Shown here piece after piece: positions 1 through 8,498 of a stretch of DNA of 64,000 nt. Source of the stretch: DASQPR01 sp963831705 (GTDB lineage: Bacteria > Actinomycetota > Actinomycetes > Mycobacteriales > Micromonosporaceae); NCBI GenBank assembly GCA_963831705.1, contig CAWHRE010000001.1:62001-126000 (forward strand), in the 5' to 3' direction. Position 1 is the stretch's first letter; each line of letters starts with the position of its first letter. Both the position numbers and the translations under genes were made by a program. The notes below the pieces were generated by a model. The model had not been told where the DNA came from, did not search any database, and worked only from the letters and a program-made list of their open reading frames with translations.

Positions 1-2226
1 ATCGGACATTCACCGCTGGTCCAGGTGCTCTTCGCCGTCGTTGACGAGCCGGACACGATCGACGCCGGACCGGTGACGTTCCGGCCCACCATCGTCGGCA
101 ACGGGACCTCCAAAGTGGACCTATCGCTCGGTATGCGGGATGACGGCGTCACGATTGCCGGCCGGCTCACGTACGACACCGACCTCTTCGAGCCCGGCAC
201 GGCCGAACTGTTCGTCGACGCGCTGTGCGCTGCCGCCGACGCCGTCGTGGCTGATCCCCGGACGCCGTTGGCCGATGTGGATCTCGTCCGGCCCGGGCAC
301 CGAGCGCGAATTCTGAACGAGTGGGGGACCGGGCCGGCTCTCGGCGGTATTGACGGTGGCGGCACCGATGACGGTGGCGATCTCGTCGAGATGCTTCTGC
401 ACGCGCTCGACGGCGACAAGCCTGCGGTGATCGCGGGCGACACGTCGCTGCGTCGTCACGACGTCGCGCATTGGGCCGGGCAGATCGCGGCCGCGTTGAT
501 CGCCGCCGGGGTCGGTCCGGACTCGACGGTAGGCTTGTGCCTGCCACGCGGGGCCGGACTCGTCCCGGCGATGCTCGGGGCCTGGATGGCCGGCGCCGCG
601 TACGTGCCGTTGGACCCGGCGTATCCGGCGGGGCGTCTGCGCATCATGGCGGCCGATTCCGGCATCCGGGTGGTGCTCACCCAGTCATCGCTCGCCGGGC
701 TGGTACGCAGTGTCGTCGGCGGCGTCACCTCCGGTGGTGTGGCATCCGGTGGTTCGGCATCCGCCGGCGTGACGGTGGTCCGGGTCGATGCTCCCGAGGT
801 CCGCACCGGATCGCCGGCGACGGCCGTACCGACGTCGCCGGACGCACTGGCGTACACGATTTTCACGTCCGGCTCGACCGGCCGTCCGAAGGGCGTGGGG
901 GTGCCGCGTGCCGCAGTGGCGGCGCTACTGCGGGCGTTCGCGTTGACGCTCGACGTGTCCGAGGCGGACACATGGGCCGCCGTGACCACGCTGTCGTTCG
1001 ACATTGCCGTACTGGAACTGCTGTTTCCGCTGGTGGTGGGCGCGGTCGTGGTGGTTGCGGATGCGCCGACGGCCGCCGACGGTGTGTTGTTGCGCCGGCT
1101 CCTACAGACATCCGGCGCGACGGTGTTGCAGGCGACGCCGGCGACGTGGCGGATGCTCGCCTTGGTTGGCGGCGTACCGGCGTCGGTGCGTCTGCGGCTG
1201 TGCGGTGGTGAAGCCGTTCCGCCGGACGTGGTGGACGAACTGACGTCCGGCGGCGCCGAAGCATGGAACGTCTACGGTCCGACCGAGACGACGGTGTGGT
1301 CCGCCGCAGGCCGACTACGTTCGGGTGCGGTCGTTGAGGTCGGCCCGCCGATCCCGGGTACCCGTCTGCTGGTGCTCGACGCGCGGCTGCGGCCGGTGCC
1401 ACCGGGCGTGGTCGGCGAGGTGTACATCGCGGGTGCCGGACTGGCGCGCGGGTACGTCGGGCGGGCCGGTCTGACCGCGGAGCGGTTCCTGCCGGACCCG
1501 TACGCGCCGGTGCCGGGTGGCCGCATGTACCGGACCGGCGACCTGGCACGGTGGCGACCGTCCGGCCGGCTGGATCTACTCGGCCGGGTGGATCACCAGG
1601 TCAAGGTACGCGGATTCCGGATCGAAACCGGCGAGATCGAGACGGTTCTGAGCCGGCACGACTCGGTCGCGCATGCCGTGGTGACCGCACAGGCGGGCAA
1701 CCTCGTCGCGTACGTCGTCCCGCGCGGCGCGGCCGCCGATGCCGCTGTACTCCGGCGCCATCTGCAGGGCTTCCTGCCGGACTACATGATTCCGGCGGCG
1801 TTCGTCGTCCTCGACGAGTTGCCGCTGACGCCGAACGGCAAGATCGATCGCGCCGGGCTGCCGCAGCCCGAGTGGGGTGACGGTTCCGCCACCGGGTACG
1901 CCCCGCCGGTGACTCCGACCCAACAGCGGCTCGCCGACGTTTGGGCTGAGCTGCTGCCCGGCACGAAGCAGATCGGCATCCATCAAAACTTCTTCACGCT
2001 CGGCGGGCACTCGCTGATCGCGATCCAACTGGTCGCTCGGATCCAGTCCGAGTACGGCGTGAAGCTGTCCCTGCGTACGCTTTTTGCCAACGTCACGGTC
2101 GCCGAGCTGGCCACCGTCGTGGAGAGCACGCTGGCCGGCACCGCGACCGGTGGCGATGCGGTGGCGGTGGCGGCCCGGGAACTCGGCGACATCGACATGG
2201 ACGACCTGCTCGGCTCGCTGAGCTGA
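1..2226 (+). CDS. NRPS, C(partial)-A-T module, 5' end outside window
   Basis: Nonribosomal peptide synthetase whose reading frame runs open through base 1, so the N-terminus is missing. Counting residues from base 1: the end of a condensation domain (H-S-P-L-V-Q-V at the start), an adenylation domain (A3 core SGSTGRPKG near 290, A5 NVYGPTETT near 423, A8 near 530-547, A10 NGKIDR near 612) and a carrier domain with the pantetheine serine in LGGHS (Ser 671). No thioesterase, epimerase or docking domain follows; the protein stops about 70 residues after the carrier serine. Aligned by eye to PheA, the pocket reads D-I-L-Q-L-G-V-V-W-K, close to the glycine code DILQLGLIWK as I remember it. The module is a close paralogue of the NRPS at 24604-27687. 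Domain calls are sure; the substrate is an inference. Confidence 0.95.
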   Translation: MGHSPLVQVLFAVVDEPDTIDAGPVTFRPTIVGNGTSKVDLSLGMRDDGVTIAGRLTYDTDLFEPGTAELFVDALCAAADAVVADPRTPLADVDLVRPGHRARILNEWGTGPALGGIDGGGTDDGGDLVEMLLHALDGDKPAVIAGDTSLRRHDVAHWAGQIAAALIAAGVGPDSTVGLCLPRGAGLVPAMLGAWMAGAAYVPLDPAYPAGRLRIMAADSGIRVVLTQSSLAGLVRSVVGGVTSGGVASGGSASAGVTVVRVDAPEVRTGSPATAVPTSPDALAYTIFTSGSTGRPKGVGVPRAAVAALLRAFALTLDVSEADTWAAVTTLSFDIAVLELLFPLVVGAVVVVADAPTAADGVLLRRLLQTSGATVLQATPATWRMLALVGGVPASVRLRLCGGEAVPPDVVDELTSGGAEAWNVYGPTETTVWSAAGRLRSGAVVEVGPPIPGTRLLVLDARLRPVPPGVVGEVYIAGAGLARGYVGRAGLTAERFLPDPYAPVPGGRMYRTGDLARWRPSGRLDLLGRVDHQVKVRGFRIETGEIETVLSRHDSVAHAVVTAQAGNLVAYVVPRGAAADAAVLRRHLQGFLPDYMIPAAFVVLDELPLTPNGKIDRAGLPQPEWGDGSATGYAPPVTPTQQRLADVWAELLPGTKQIGIHQNFFTLGGHSLIAIQLVARIQSEYGVKLSLRTLFANVTVAELATVVESTLAGTATGGDAVAVAARELGDIDMDDLLGSLS

Positions 2227-2514
2227 TGGCCGTGTAGGGCAGTTACCTTGCACCCGGGTCGATCTGCACCGGATAACCGGCGCGGATTCGCCGTCGATCC
2301 GGACGAACGTGCCGTCCGGCAGGTCGGCCCATGCCATGCCGCGCGTACGCCGTCGGTGCGTACCGCAAACGTGTAGTGGTGCGGCAGCCATTGTTCCGGG
2401 TGGCAGCGACCGCGAAATTCCAGCGCGCCGCAATGCCACCCATCGGCGTCACCCGGTTTCGATGCGGCGACGGCCGATCGGGGGCATGATTATGCGGCCG
2501 ATGATGCGGTGATG
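2227..2514. other. Non-coding gap, possible decayed gene on minus strand
   Basis: No intact gene is visible between the NRPS stop and the next minus-strand gene. On the minus strand, two frames give protein-like stretches that would join if one frameshift were removed: HHYTFAVRTDGVRAAW in one frame, and LPDGTFVRIDG in another. This looks like a broken remnant of a small gene, but I cannot name its family. Confidence 0.3.
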
Positions 2515-2763
2515 TCATCGCGTTCGGCTCGAGAGGCTCCACGAGACCAGCCGCCGGATCGCCAGGACGGAGGCGGCGGTCGCCACCCGCGGTAGGGTCG
2601 GACCGGCGGCGAGGTGGATCAGGCCCGCGGCCATCAGCAGATCGAGCAACACCATCAAACTGTCCACCGGTCGCCGGGTGGCGGCAAGGACGGCGCCGCC
2701 TGCGATGATCGCCAACAAGACCACGATCGCGCTGGTCAAATCAATGATCGTACCCAGCGTCAT
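2515..2763 (-). CDS. Small two- or three-helix membrane protein
   Basis: An 82-residue hydrophobic protein. One helix spans about residues 8-28 (AIVVLLAIIAGGAVLAA) and one or two more follow near 35-70; the tail is basic. Its ATG overlaps the stop of the upstream DUF1622 gene by four bases, so the two are translationally coupled and probably work together in the membrane. I do not recognise a named family. Confidence 0.7.
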   Translation of the reverse strand: MTLGTIIDLTSAIVVLLAIIAGGAVLAATRRPVDSLMVLLDLLMAAGLIHLAAGPTLPRVATAASVLAIRRLVSWSLSSRTR

Positions 2764-3164
2764 GGCATCGAAGTCGGATCCGAGGCGCTCGAAATCAGCT
2801 TGGCCTTCGCGGCTGCCTCATCGGCGATCTGTCGGCGCTCCTCGGCGATCTCCTTGTTCAGGAAGTAGTTCAGCGCGGTGCGGATCGCCGCGATCGCGGC
2901 AAGTTGGCCGATGTCCCGGAAGTTCGGCGCGATCGCCGTTCGGAGCACGTCGCCGGCCAGCTGGAACTCGAGACCGAGCGCGAGATAGCGGCCCAACGCG
3001 AGTCGTATCGGCACGAACTCTGCGGTTTGCCGACCGCGGACCGCGACCGCCAGGAACCGGACGAACGCCCAGAGGGCGCCGATGGCGATCACAATCGCGC
3101 CGCAGATCTCGACGACCGTGACGAGAACGCTCACCGCATCGTGAATCGTTTCCTCGACCGTCAC
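2760..3164 (-). CDS. DUF1622 family membrane protein
   Basis: A 134-residue integral membrane protein. Helices lie near residues 10-45, followed by a conserved segment R-L-A-L-G-R-Y-L-A-L-G-L-E-F-Q-L-A and, near 95, A-I-R-T-A-L-N-Y-F-L, both typical of DUF1622. The C-terminus is a charged, helix-prone tail (EIAEERRQIADEAAAKAK). Function of the family is unknown. It forms a two-gene unit with the small membrane protein downstream and has no obvious link to the flanking biosynthetic genes, so it may be a passenger in the cluster. Confidence 0.85.
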   Translation of the reverse strand: MTVEETIHDAVSVLVTVVEICGAIVIAIGALWAFVRFLAVAVRGRQTAEFVPIRLALGRYLALGLEFQLAGDVLRTAIAPNFRDIGQLAAIAAIRTALNYFLNKEIAEERRQIADEAAAKAKLISSASDPTSMP

Positions 3165-3248
3165 CGCTCACCGTCCCCGTGGCCCCAAGCGACAAGTCTA
3201 GGCGGGCGGACGTCGGCAGCAGGTGCGAATTCAATTCTCGAATTTCAT

Positions 3249-3269
3249 CCGAATCTTTTCGAGATTCGG
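3249..3269 (-). terminator. Hairpin downstream of the E1-beta gene
   Basis: Perfect 8-bp arms CCGAATCT and AGATTCGG around a 5-base loop, in an AT-rich gap just after the E1-beta stop on the minus strand. There is no clean U-tract, so an intrinsic terminator for the large minus-strand operon is likely but not certain. Confidence 0.5.
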
Positions 3270-3336
3270 CAATTAATTGGGCCCGCACAAATAGGAGCCG
3301 GACAGCCCGTTATCAATGCGCTCGCGGCCGACTCAA

Positions 3337-4323
3337 TCATCCGCGCCGCTCGGCTCCGGATTTCAATACCGCTCGTACGGCGTCGCGTAGTTGAGATCGG
3401 GACGGTTGGACGGCGAGATCGAGCTCGATCGCGAACGGCAGTACCGCACCGTCCGGCCGAGTGATCCGGCGCGGCGGCGCGATCAGGCGCATCTCCTCGG
3501 CGGCGGTGGCCAGGATCTCGGCACCGATCCCGGCCGAGCGGTTCGAGTCGTCGATCACCACGAGCCGGCCGGTCCGGTCGAGTGACTCGGCCAGCGCCCG
3601 CCAGTCGAACGGGTACAGCGTGCGCGGGTCGAACACTTCGATGGACGCCTCCCCGGCCAGGTCGTCAGCGACCGCGATCGCGTCCTGGACGAGGTGCCCG
3701 ATCGCGACGATCGTCAGGTCGGAGCCGCTGCGGTGAATGCGCGCCCGACCGAGCGGGATCGGTGCGAGCGTGGCGATATCGAGGTCTTCCCGGATGCCCA
3801 TCGCTCCGGCCGGAGCGAACACCACGACCGGGTCCGGGTCGCGGATCGCGGATCGGAACAGCCCGTACGCGTCGGCCGGTGTCGCAGGCACCACGGTCTT
3901 CACCCCGACGTGCACGAACAGGCTGTACGGGTGATCGGAGTGCTGCCCGGCCCATCCGGTACGCGAACCGGAGCCCGGCACGAAGTACGTCACCGGTACG
4001 CTCGCCTGCCCGCCGGTCATCAGCGAGAACTTGTGTGCCTGGTTCGCGATCTGCTCGAACACGAGGAACAGCAGCGACGGAATCTGATACTCGACCACCG
4101 GCCGCATGCCGGACATCGCCGCGCCAGTGGCGAAACTGGTGAACGCCTGCTCCGAGATCGGCATGTCGAGCACGCGGTCCGGACCGTACCGCGCCAGCAG
4201 GCCGGTGGTCACGTTCGCGACGCCGACGCCGATGTCCTCGCCGAATACACATACTGACGGGTCGGCTGCCATCTCGTCGCCGAGCGCCCGGCCGAGGGCC
4301 TTGAGATAGGACAGGACGGTCAT
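3337..4323 (-). CDS. Thiamine-dependent 2-oxoacid dehydrogenase E1, beta subunit
   Basis: A 328-residue protein of the transketolase-like E1-beta family (pyruvate / branched-chain 2-oxoacid dehydrogenase type). It opens with TVLSYLKALGRALGDEM and GEDIG, both typical of E1-beta N-termini, and carries the E1-beta core around PVVEYQIPSLLF. With the E1-alpha encoded one base upstream it should form an alpha2beta2 enzyme that decarboxylates a 2-oxo acid on thiamine diphosphate. I chose the ATG at 4323 because the longer reading frame would run into E1-alpha. No E2 or E3 gene is in the window. In pristinamycin biosynthesis a similar pair (PglB/PglC) serves phenylglycine formation, so a special role here is plausible. 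Confidence 0.9.
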   Translation of the reverse strand: MTVLSYLKALGRALGDEMAADPSVCVFGEDIGVGVANVTTGLLARYGPDRVLDMPISEQAFTSFATGAAMSGMRPVVEYQIPSLLFLVFEQIANQAHKFSLMTGGQASVPVTYFVPGSGSRTGWAGQHSDHPYSLFVHVGVKTVVPATPADAYGLFRSAIRDPDPVVVFAPAGAMGIREDLDIATLAPIPLGRARIHRSGSDLTIVAIGHLVQDAIAVADDLAGEASIEVFDPRTLYPFDWRALAESLDRTGRLVVIDDSNRSAGIGAEILATAAEEMRLIAPPRRITRPDGAVLPFAIELDLAVQPSRSQLRDAVRAVLKSGAERRG

Positions 4324-4324
4324 G

Positions 4325-5308
4325 TCAGCTCGCTCCGGGTCTGGGTACCGTGCCGTCGGCGTACAGGAAGTCGAGCGCACCCGCCGGATCGGGTGGCTGG
4401 CCGGTACGGGTGAACTCCACCGCCGCCGTCAGGACAGCTTCGATGTCGGCATCGATAGCGGCCCGAATCTCGGACGGCAGCCTATCGCCCGCGATTTCGA
4501 CCGGGTCACGCGTACGGCCATCGCGGATCTCGTCGTCGGTCCGATAGCGGGGCCGGGAGCGATATTCCATCGTGTGGTGGGCGTCGCCGCGGTACGTGAG
4601 GCATTCCAGGAACGTCGGCCCGCCGCCGGATCGGGCGCGTATCACGGCGGCCGCGGTCGCCTCGTACACGGCCCGTGGATCCATGCCGTCAACAGTCTGC
4701 GCCGGGATGCCGAACGCGGCCGCACGCCCGGTGATGGTGCCCGCGACGACCTGTTCCACCCGCATCGACGTCGAGAACCGATTGTTTTCACACACGAAGA
4801 TCACCGGTACGGCCAGCAGCGCAGCCAGGTTCAGCGTCTCCAGCAGTACTCCTTGGCTCACCGCCCCGTCGCCGAAGAACGTCACGACGACCCGGTCTCG
4901 GCCCGAGCGCGCGGCTGCCCACGCGGCGCCGGCCGCGATCGGAGCGGCGGCACCGACGATCGCGTTCGCACCGAGGATGCCGAGCCGGAAGTCGGCGGCG
5001 TGCATCGAGCCGCCGCGGCCCTGATTGAGGCCGCTCGATCGCCCGGCCAGCTCGGCCAGCATCCGGGCCGGATCGGCACCCTTCGCGAGCACGTGGCCAT
5101 GGCCCCGGTGCGTGCTGGTGATCGCGTCGTCGTCGCGCAGGGCCGCGCAGACGCCGGCGGCGATCGCCTCCTCCCCGATGTACGGGTGGATGCCGCCGAC
5201 GATCTCGCCGGAGCGGACGAGTTCGATCGCGCGCTCCTCGAACCGGCGGATCAGCCGTACCGTGCGGTAAAGCCCCTCGGGTGTGGCCTTGCCCGCCGCG
5301 TCACCCAT
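4325..5308 (-). CDS. Thiamine-dependent 2-oxoacid dehydrogenase E1, alpha subunit
   Basis: A 327-residue E1-alpha. The thiamine diphosphate/Mg site GDGAVSQG (near 145) is followed after about 25 residues by CENN, the usual GDG-X(~26)-N motif. The phosphorylation-loop region and the FLECLTYRGDAHH segment also fit. The start at 5308 overlaps the methyltransferase stop by 8 bases; upstream in-frame starts lie deeper in that gene. It is separated from E1-beta by one base, so both are made together. The substrate could be an aromatic 2-oxo acid (phenylpyruvate, benzoylformate or their hydroxy forms), given the nearby hydroxymandelate-synthase-like gene; this is inference. Confidence 0.9.
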   Translation of the reverse strand: MGDAAGKATPEGLYRTVRLIRRFEERAIELVRSGEIVGGIHPYIGEEAIAAGVCAALRDDDAITSTHRGHGHVLAKGADPARMLAELAGRSSGLNQGRGGSMHAADFRLGILGANAIVGAAAPIAAGAAWAAARSGRDRVVVTFFGDGAVSQGVLLETLNLAALLAVPVIFVCENNRFSTSMRVEQVVAGTITGRAAAFGIPAQTVDGMDPRAVYEATAAAVIRARSGGGPTFLECLTYRGDAHHTMEYRSRPRYRTDDEIRDGRTRDPVEIAGDRLPSEIRAAIDADIEAVLTAAVEFTRTGQPPDPAGALDFLYADGTVPRPGAS

Positions 5309-6305
5309 GATGGTCGTCCCGAACTGCCTCGATGACGCCCGCGCGCAGCCCGGCACCGCCGGACACCGATGTGATCGTGAAACCCGCCTTGACCAGCAAC
5401 TCCCGGTACTCGGCCTCGGTCCGGTCGAAGCCTTCCAGCGTGACCAGCATCAGAAGATCGACGAGACCGGCCGCCGGGGTCGCGTCGGCGTCATCCGGCA
5501 GGATCTCTTCGAGCACGTACAGACGGGCCCCGGGTGGTGCGGCGGCGTGCACCCGCCCGAGGATGTCCAGCGCGTGCTCGTCGTTCCAGTTGTGCAGGAC
5601 GCGAGCCAGCACGTACGCGTCGGCACCGGTCGGCGTGTCGGTGAAGAAGCTGCCCTCGATCAGCGTGACGCGGTCACGCAGACCTCCGAGGCGCTCTCCG
5701 GCGGCGGCTACCGCGTCGGCGCGTTCCAGCAGCGTCCCGCGCATGTCCGGGTACCGAGTGAGCACATCTTCGAGCAGCGCGCCGTTGCCGCCGCCGACGT
5801 CGACCAGGTGCCGTATGCCGGTTAGGTCGCAGTCCCGGAAACCGGCCGGTGCGGGCTGGTCGCCCATCGACGCGTTGAACGTCGCGGCGGCGTCCGGATG
5901 GGCATCCAGGTAGTCGTAGAACGGCTGGCCGTACACGTGGGTGAACGCAGGTTCGCCGGTGCGTACCGTGTGCAGGATCTCGGCGAACGAACGGTGGACC
6001 TGGTCGCCGTGCATCAACGCCACGAGTGATGCAGATCCGTCCACATCGGAGCGCAGGAGTTCACCGACCGGCGTCAGCGCGTACAACTGGCTTGGTAGTT
6101 GCTTGAAGACTCCGGCGGCGGCGAGCGCGCGCATCAACCGTGCCAAGACGCGCGGCTGCGCTCCGGTCGCTTCGGCGAGGTCGGCCGCCGTGCGTGGCCC
6201 GGCCGCGAGTTGGTCCGGGAGCCCGAGCGTGACCACCGCAAAGCACGCCTGGGCGAGCCAGGCGCCGGACAGCATGCCGAGCAACTTGCGGCGGGCAAAG
6301 TCCAT
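5301..6305 (-). CDS. SAM-dependent O-methyltransferase (plant COMT / Methyltransf_2 type)
   Basis: A 334-residue enzyme with an N-terminal winged-helix dimerisation domain (about 1-95) and a C-terminal Rossmann fold. SAM motif I is VDVGGGNGALLEDVL near 170, and the family signature LHNWNDEHALDIL lies near 240, where the His is the usual general base. This family methylates phenolic or hydroxy groups of small molecules, so it is a likely tailoring enzyme of the cluster. A GGGAG ribosome site sits four bases before the ATG. A palindrome (6329-6391) separates it from the dioxygenase upstream, so it may have its own transcription start. Confidence 0.92.
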   Translation of the reverse strand: MDFARRKLLGMLSGAWLAQACFAVVTLGLPDQLAAGPRTAADLAEATGAQPRVLARLMRALAAAGVFKQLPSQLYALTPVGELLRSDVDGSASLVALMHGDQVHRSFAEILHTVRTGEPAFTHVYGQPFYDYLDAHPDAAATFNASMGDQPAPAGFRDCDLTGIRHLVDVGGGNGALLEDVLTRYPDMRGTLLERADAVAAAGERLGGLRDRVTLIEGSFFTDTPTGADAYVLARVLHNWNDEHALDILGRVHAAAPPGARLYVLEEILPDDADATPAAGLVDLLMLVTLEGFDRTEAEYRELLVKAGFTITSVSGGAGLRAGVIEAVRDDHHG

Positions 6306-6328
6306 CGCGCTCCCTTGTCAATGCCGAA

Positions 6329-6391
6329 AGTTGATCCTGGAGTTAGTTGACGCATCGACGGCGTGTCGCGCTGTTAACTCCAGGATCAACT
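6329..6391. repeat. 63-bp palindrome, family 1, copy A
   Basis: Arms AGTTGATCCTGGAGTTAGTT and its near-complement ending GATCAACT (17 of 20 pairs) enclose a loop beginning GACGCATCGACGGC. A copy with only about 6 differences over the same 63 bases lies at 41068-41130, and a diverged third copy of identical length lies at 32357-32419. It fills the gap after the dioxygenase stop, so it may terminate that transcript. Confidence 0.85.
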
Positions 6392-6398
6392 GTGGGTA

Positions 6399-7322
6399 TT
6401 AGTTGGCTCCGTCGCGCCAAAGGACCGGGCAGAAGTCCGGGTCGGCGTAATCGGGCCGACCATCGTCGGTCCGGCGTACCAACTCGTCGTGGTTGTACTG
6501 CAGGACCTCGCCATTGGCCAGCCGGAACTCGCGATAGGTGTTCGCGCCGTCCTGCAGGTGGAACGAGATCGCGCGCCGGGGACGGTCGCTGCGGTTCGGA
6601 CCGCTGCCGTGGTACGTCCGGCAGTGGTGGAAGCTCATGTGTCCCTTAGGGATGATCATCGGGATCTTCGTGACCGTGGCGCCGTTGTAGTCGGCGTTAC
6701 GGGTCAGGAGCGCTTCGAGATCCTCGTTGTCCCGCTCGGCGAAGTGCTTCGTCGTGCTGTCGTCGGTATCGATCTCGGCCCACCGGTGCGAGCCGTCGAT
6801 CATCGTGATCGTGCCCATCTCGACATCGCAGTCGTGGAACGGAATGAAGGCGGTCAACATGCTCTCGGACGTGTTCGTCTGCCAGTAGTGGCGGTCGAAG
6901 TGCCACGGCACAATGTTGGACGGCTCGCCCGCGATCGGCGGCTTGTAGATCAGCGTCGACTGGTAGACCCGGATCTCGTCGGTCATCGCGAGGCGTGCGG
7001 CGACCGCGCCGAGGATCGGCTTGCGCAGAATCTGCGCTACCCGGTCACTCTCGTAGTGGATGTAGTCGTTGTGCCGCTGAACATCGCCCTGGGACGGTTC
7101 CCAGTAGGCCAGGCGCCGCGGCCGAATCGGCAGCGCGCGATCGCGGCCACCGGCGTAGAACGCCTCGGTCGCCGCGACGAGTTCGTCCACCTCGTCGTCG
7201 GTGAAGAGCTTGCGGGTCAAATACCAACCCTGCTTCTGGTACGCCGCCACCTCGTCGTCGGTCGGAAGCAGCTCCCGTTCGGCATCGGTGAGGTGAAACT
7301 GTGGTTCGATCGTGGTGGTCAC
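6399..7322 (-). CDS. Phytanoyl-CoA dioxygenase (PhyH) family Fe(II)/2-oxoglutarate oxygenase
   Basis: A 307-residue double-stranded beta-helix oxygenase. The iron-binding facial triad is visible: WHFDRHYW gives the H-X-D pair near 140, and the distal His lies in CRTYHGSGPN near 235, followed by RRAISFH with the 2-oxoglutarate-binding Arg. Members of this family hydroxylate amino-acid or acyl side chains in many natural-product clusters, often on carrier-bound substrates. The GTG start is supported by a GGAGGAAT ribosome site. The same-strand gene upstream is the hydroxymandelate-synthase-like dioxygenase (25-bp gap), so two non-heme iron oxygenases are produced side by side. Confidence 0.9.
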   Translation of the reverse strand: MTTTIEPQFHLTDAERELLPTDDEVAAYQKQGWYLTRKLFTDDEVDELVAATEAFYAGGRDRALPIRPRRLAYWEPSQGDVQRHNDYIHYESDRVAQILRKPILGAVAARLAMTDEIRVYQSTLIYKPPIAGEPSNIVPWHFDRHYWQTNTSESMLTAFIPFHDCDVEMGTITMIDGSHRWAEIDTDDSTTKHFAERDNEDLEALLTRNADYNGATVTKIPMIIPKGHMSFHHCRTYHGSGPNRSDRPRRAISFHLQDGANTYREFRLANGEVLQYNHDELVRRTDDGRPDYADPDFCPVLWRDGAN

Positions 7323-7346
7323 GGGATTCCTCCGAGTTTCGAGGGC

Positions 7347-8435
7347 TCAGGCCGGGTCGGGGACGGCACGGACGCCGGCGAGTTCGCGTTCCTTCGCCTC
7401 GTACAGTGCGCGGATGTTGCTGCTGCCGAACGTGCGGGCGCCGTGGCGCTCGATCAGCTCGAGGAACAGCGTCCGGCGTGGGTGCGTGGACTGCATGAAG
7501 ATCTGGAACATCTGACCCCAGTGATCGTGGTCGACCAGTACGCCCAACTCGGTCAGCTCGGCGACCGGAAGCTCGCTGTGCCGGCCGAGCCGCTCCTCCA
7601 GCACGTCGTAGTAGCTCGCCGGGGTCAGTGCGAACTTGACGCCACGGCCCGAGAACGTGCGCACCGCGGTACGGATATCAACGGTGTGGAACGCGATGTG
7701 CTGGACACCGGCACCGCCGTGCCAGTCCAGGAAGTCGTCAATCTGCCCACGCGCCCGGGCCGGGTCCGGCTGGAGCAGCGTGAACGTCACACCACCGGAC
7801 GGACTCTGTACGACCCGCGACAGCATGCCCTGCTCGCCGATGCCGATGTACTCCTGGAAGATGTCGGTGAAGCCGAACGCGGCGGCGTAGAAGTCGACCG
7901 TCGAGTCCAGCTCTCCGACCGGTACGCACACGGCCGCGTGGTCGATCAACGTCAGCAGCGTGTCGCCGGCATCGGGGTCGGCCGCGATCATGTCGATCCG
8001 GCCGGGCATGAACTCTCGATGCTTACGCGGCCGCTCGACCAGCCGGTGGACGACATCGCCGAAGCCGGAGACCATCGCACTGAACATCTGATTGTCACCG
8101 TCGCCGTGCGCCTCCGGCGCCTGGATCGCACGTGCGCCACCGGCGACCGCGGTCGCGTACACGGCCGGCAGATCGTGTACCGCGATGCTGATCACGGCTG
8201 CGCCGTCACCGTGCCGGGCGACGAAGTCCGCGGCCGGATGCGCGTCGGTCAGCGCGGACGTGATCAGAATGTGTACGTCGGCCTGGGAGAGCAGGAGCGT
8301 ACGGGCGGTGTCGTCGCCCGTCTCCGGTCCGCCCTGCCCGCAGATGCGAAGGCCGAACGATGTGCACATCTCCTCGGCGGTCCGATGCGCGTCGGCGACA
8401 TAGAACTCGATGTGGTCGATCCCGAGAATGGTCAT
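7347..8435 (-). CDS. hmaS: 4-hydroxymandelate synthase-like dioxygenase (HPPD superfamily)
   Basis: A 362-residue protein with two VOC domains. The three Fe(II) ligands are His166 (IDHAAV), His246 (QHIAF) and Glu326 (FLELIER), with spacing nearly that of known HmaS and HPPD enzymes. The C-terminal block STHPRRTLFLELIER and TFGSSNIRALYEA resembles HmaS of glycopeptide producers more than primary-metabolic HPPD, whose corresponding block reads GFGAGNFKALFEA. HmaS converts 4-hydroxyphenylpyruvate to 4-hydroxymandelate, the first step to 4-hydroxyphenylglycine. No hydroxymandelate oxidase or HpgT aminotransferase lies in the window, so the mandelate may be used directly, or the rest is upstream. 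An HPPD in tyrosine breakdown is the alternative. Confidence 0.85.
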   Translation of the reverse strand: MTILGIDHIEFYVADAHRTAEEMCTSFGLRICGQGGPETGDDTARTLLLSQADVHILITSALTDAHPAADFVARHGDGAAVISIAVHDLPAVYATAVAGGARAIQAPEAHGDGDNQMFSAMVSGFGDVVHRLVERPRKHREFMPGRIDMIAADPDAGDTLLTLIDHAAVCVPVGELDSTVDFYAAAFGFTDIFQEYIGIGEQGMLSRVVQSPSGGVTFTLLQPDPARARGQIDDFLDWHGGAGVQHIAFHTVDIRTAVRTFSGRGVKFALTPASYYDVLEERLGRHSELPVAELTELGVLVDHDHWGQMFQIFMQSTHPRRTLFLELIERHGARTFGSSNIRALYEAKERELAGVRAVPDPA

Positions 8436-8498
8436 GGTGTCTGCTTTCTGGGCTGCAGTTTCGTTCGGCGTCCTCGTTGCTTTGCGTGCTGCGGGCTC

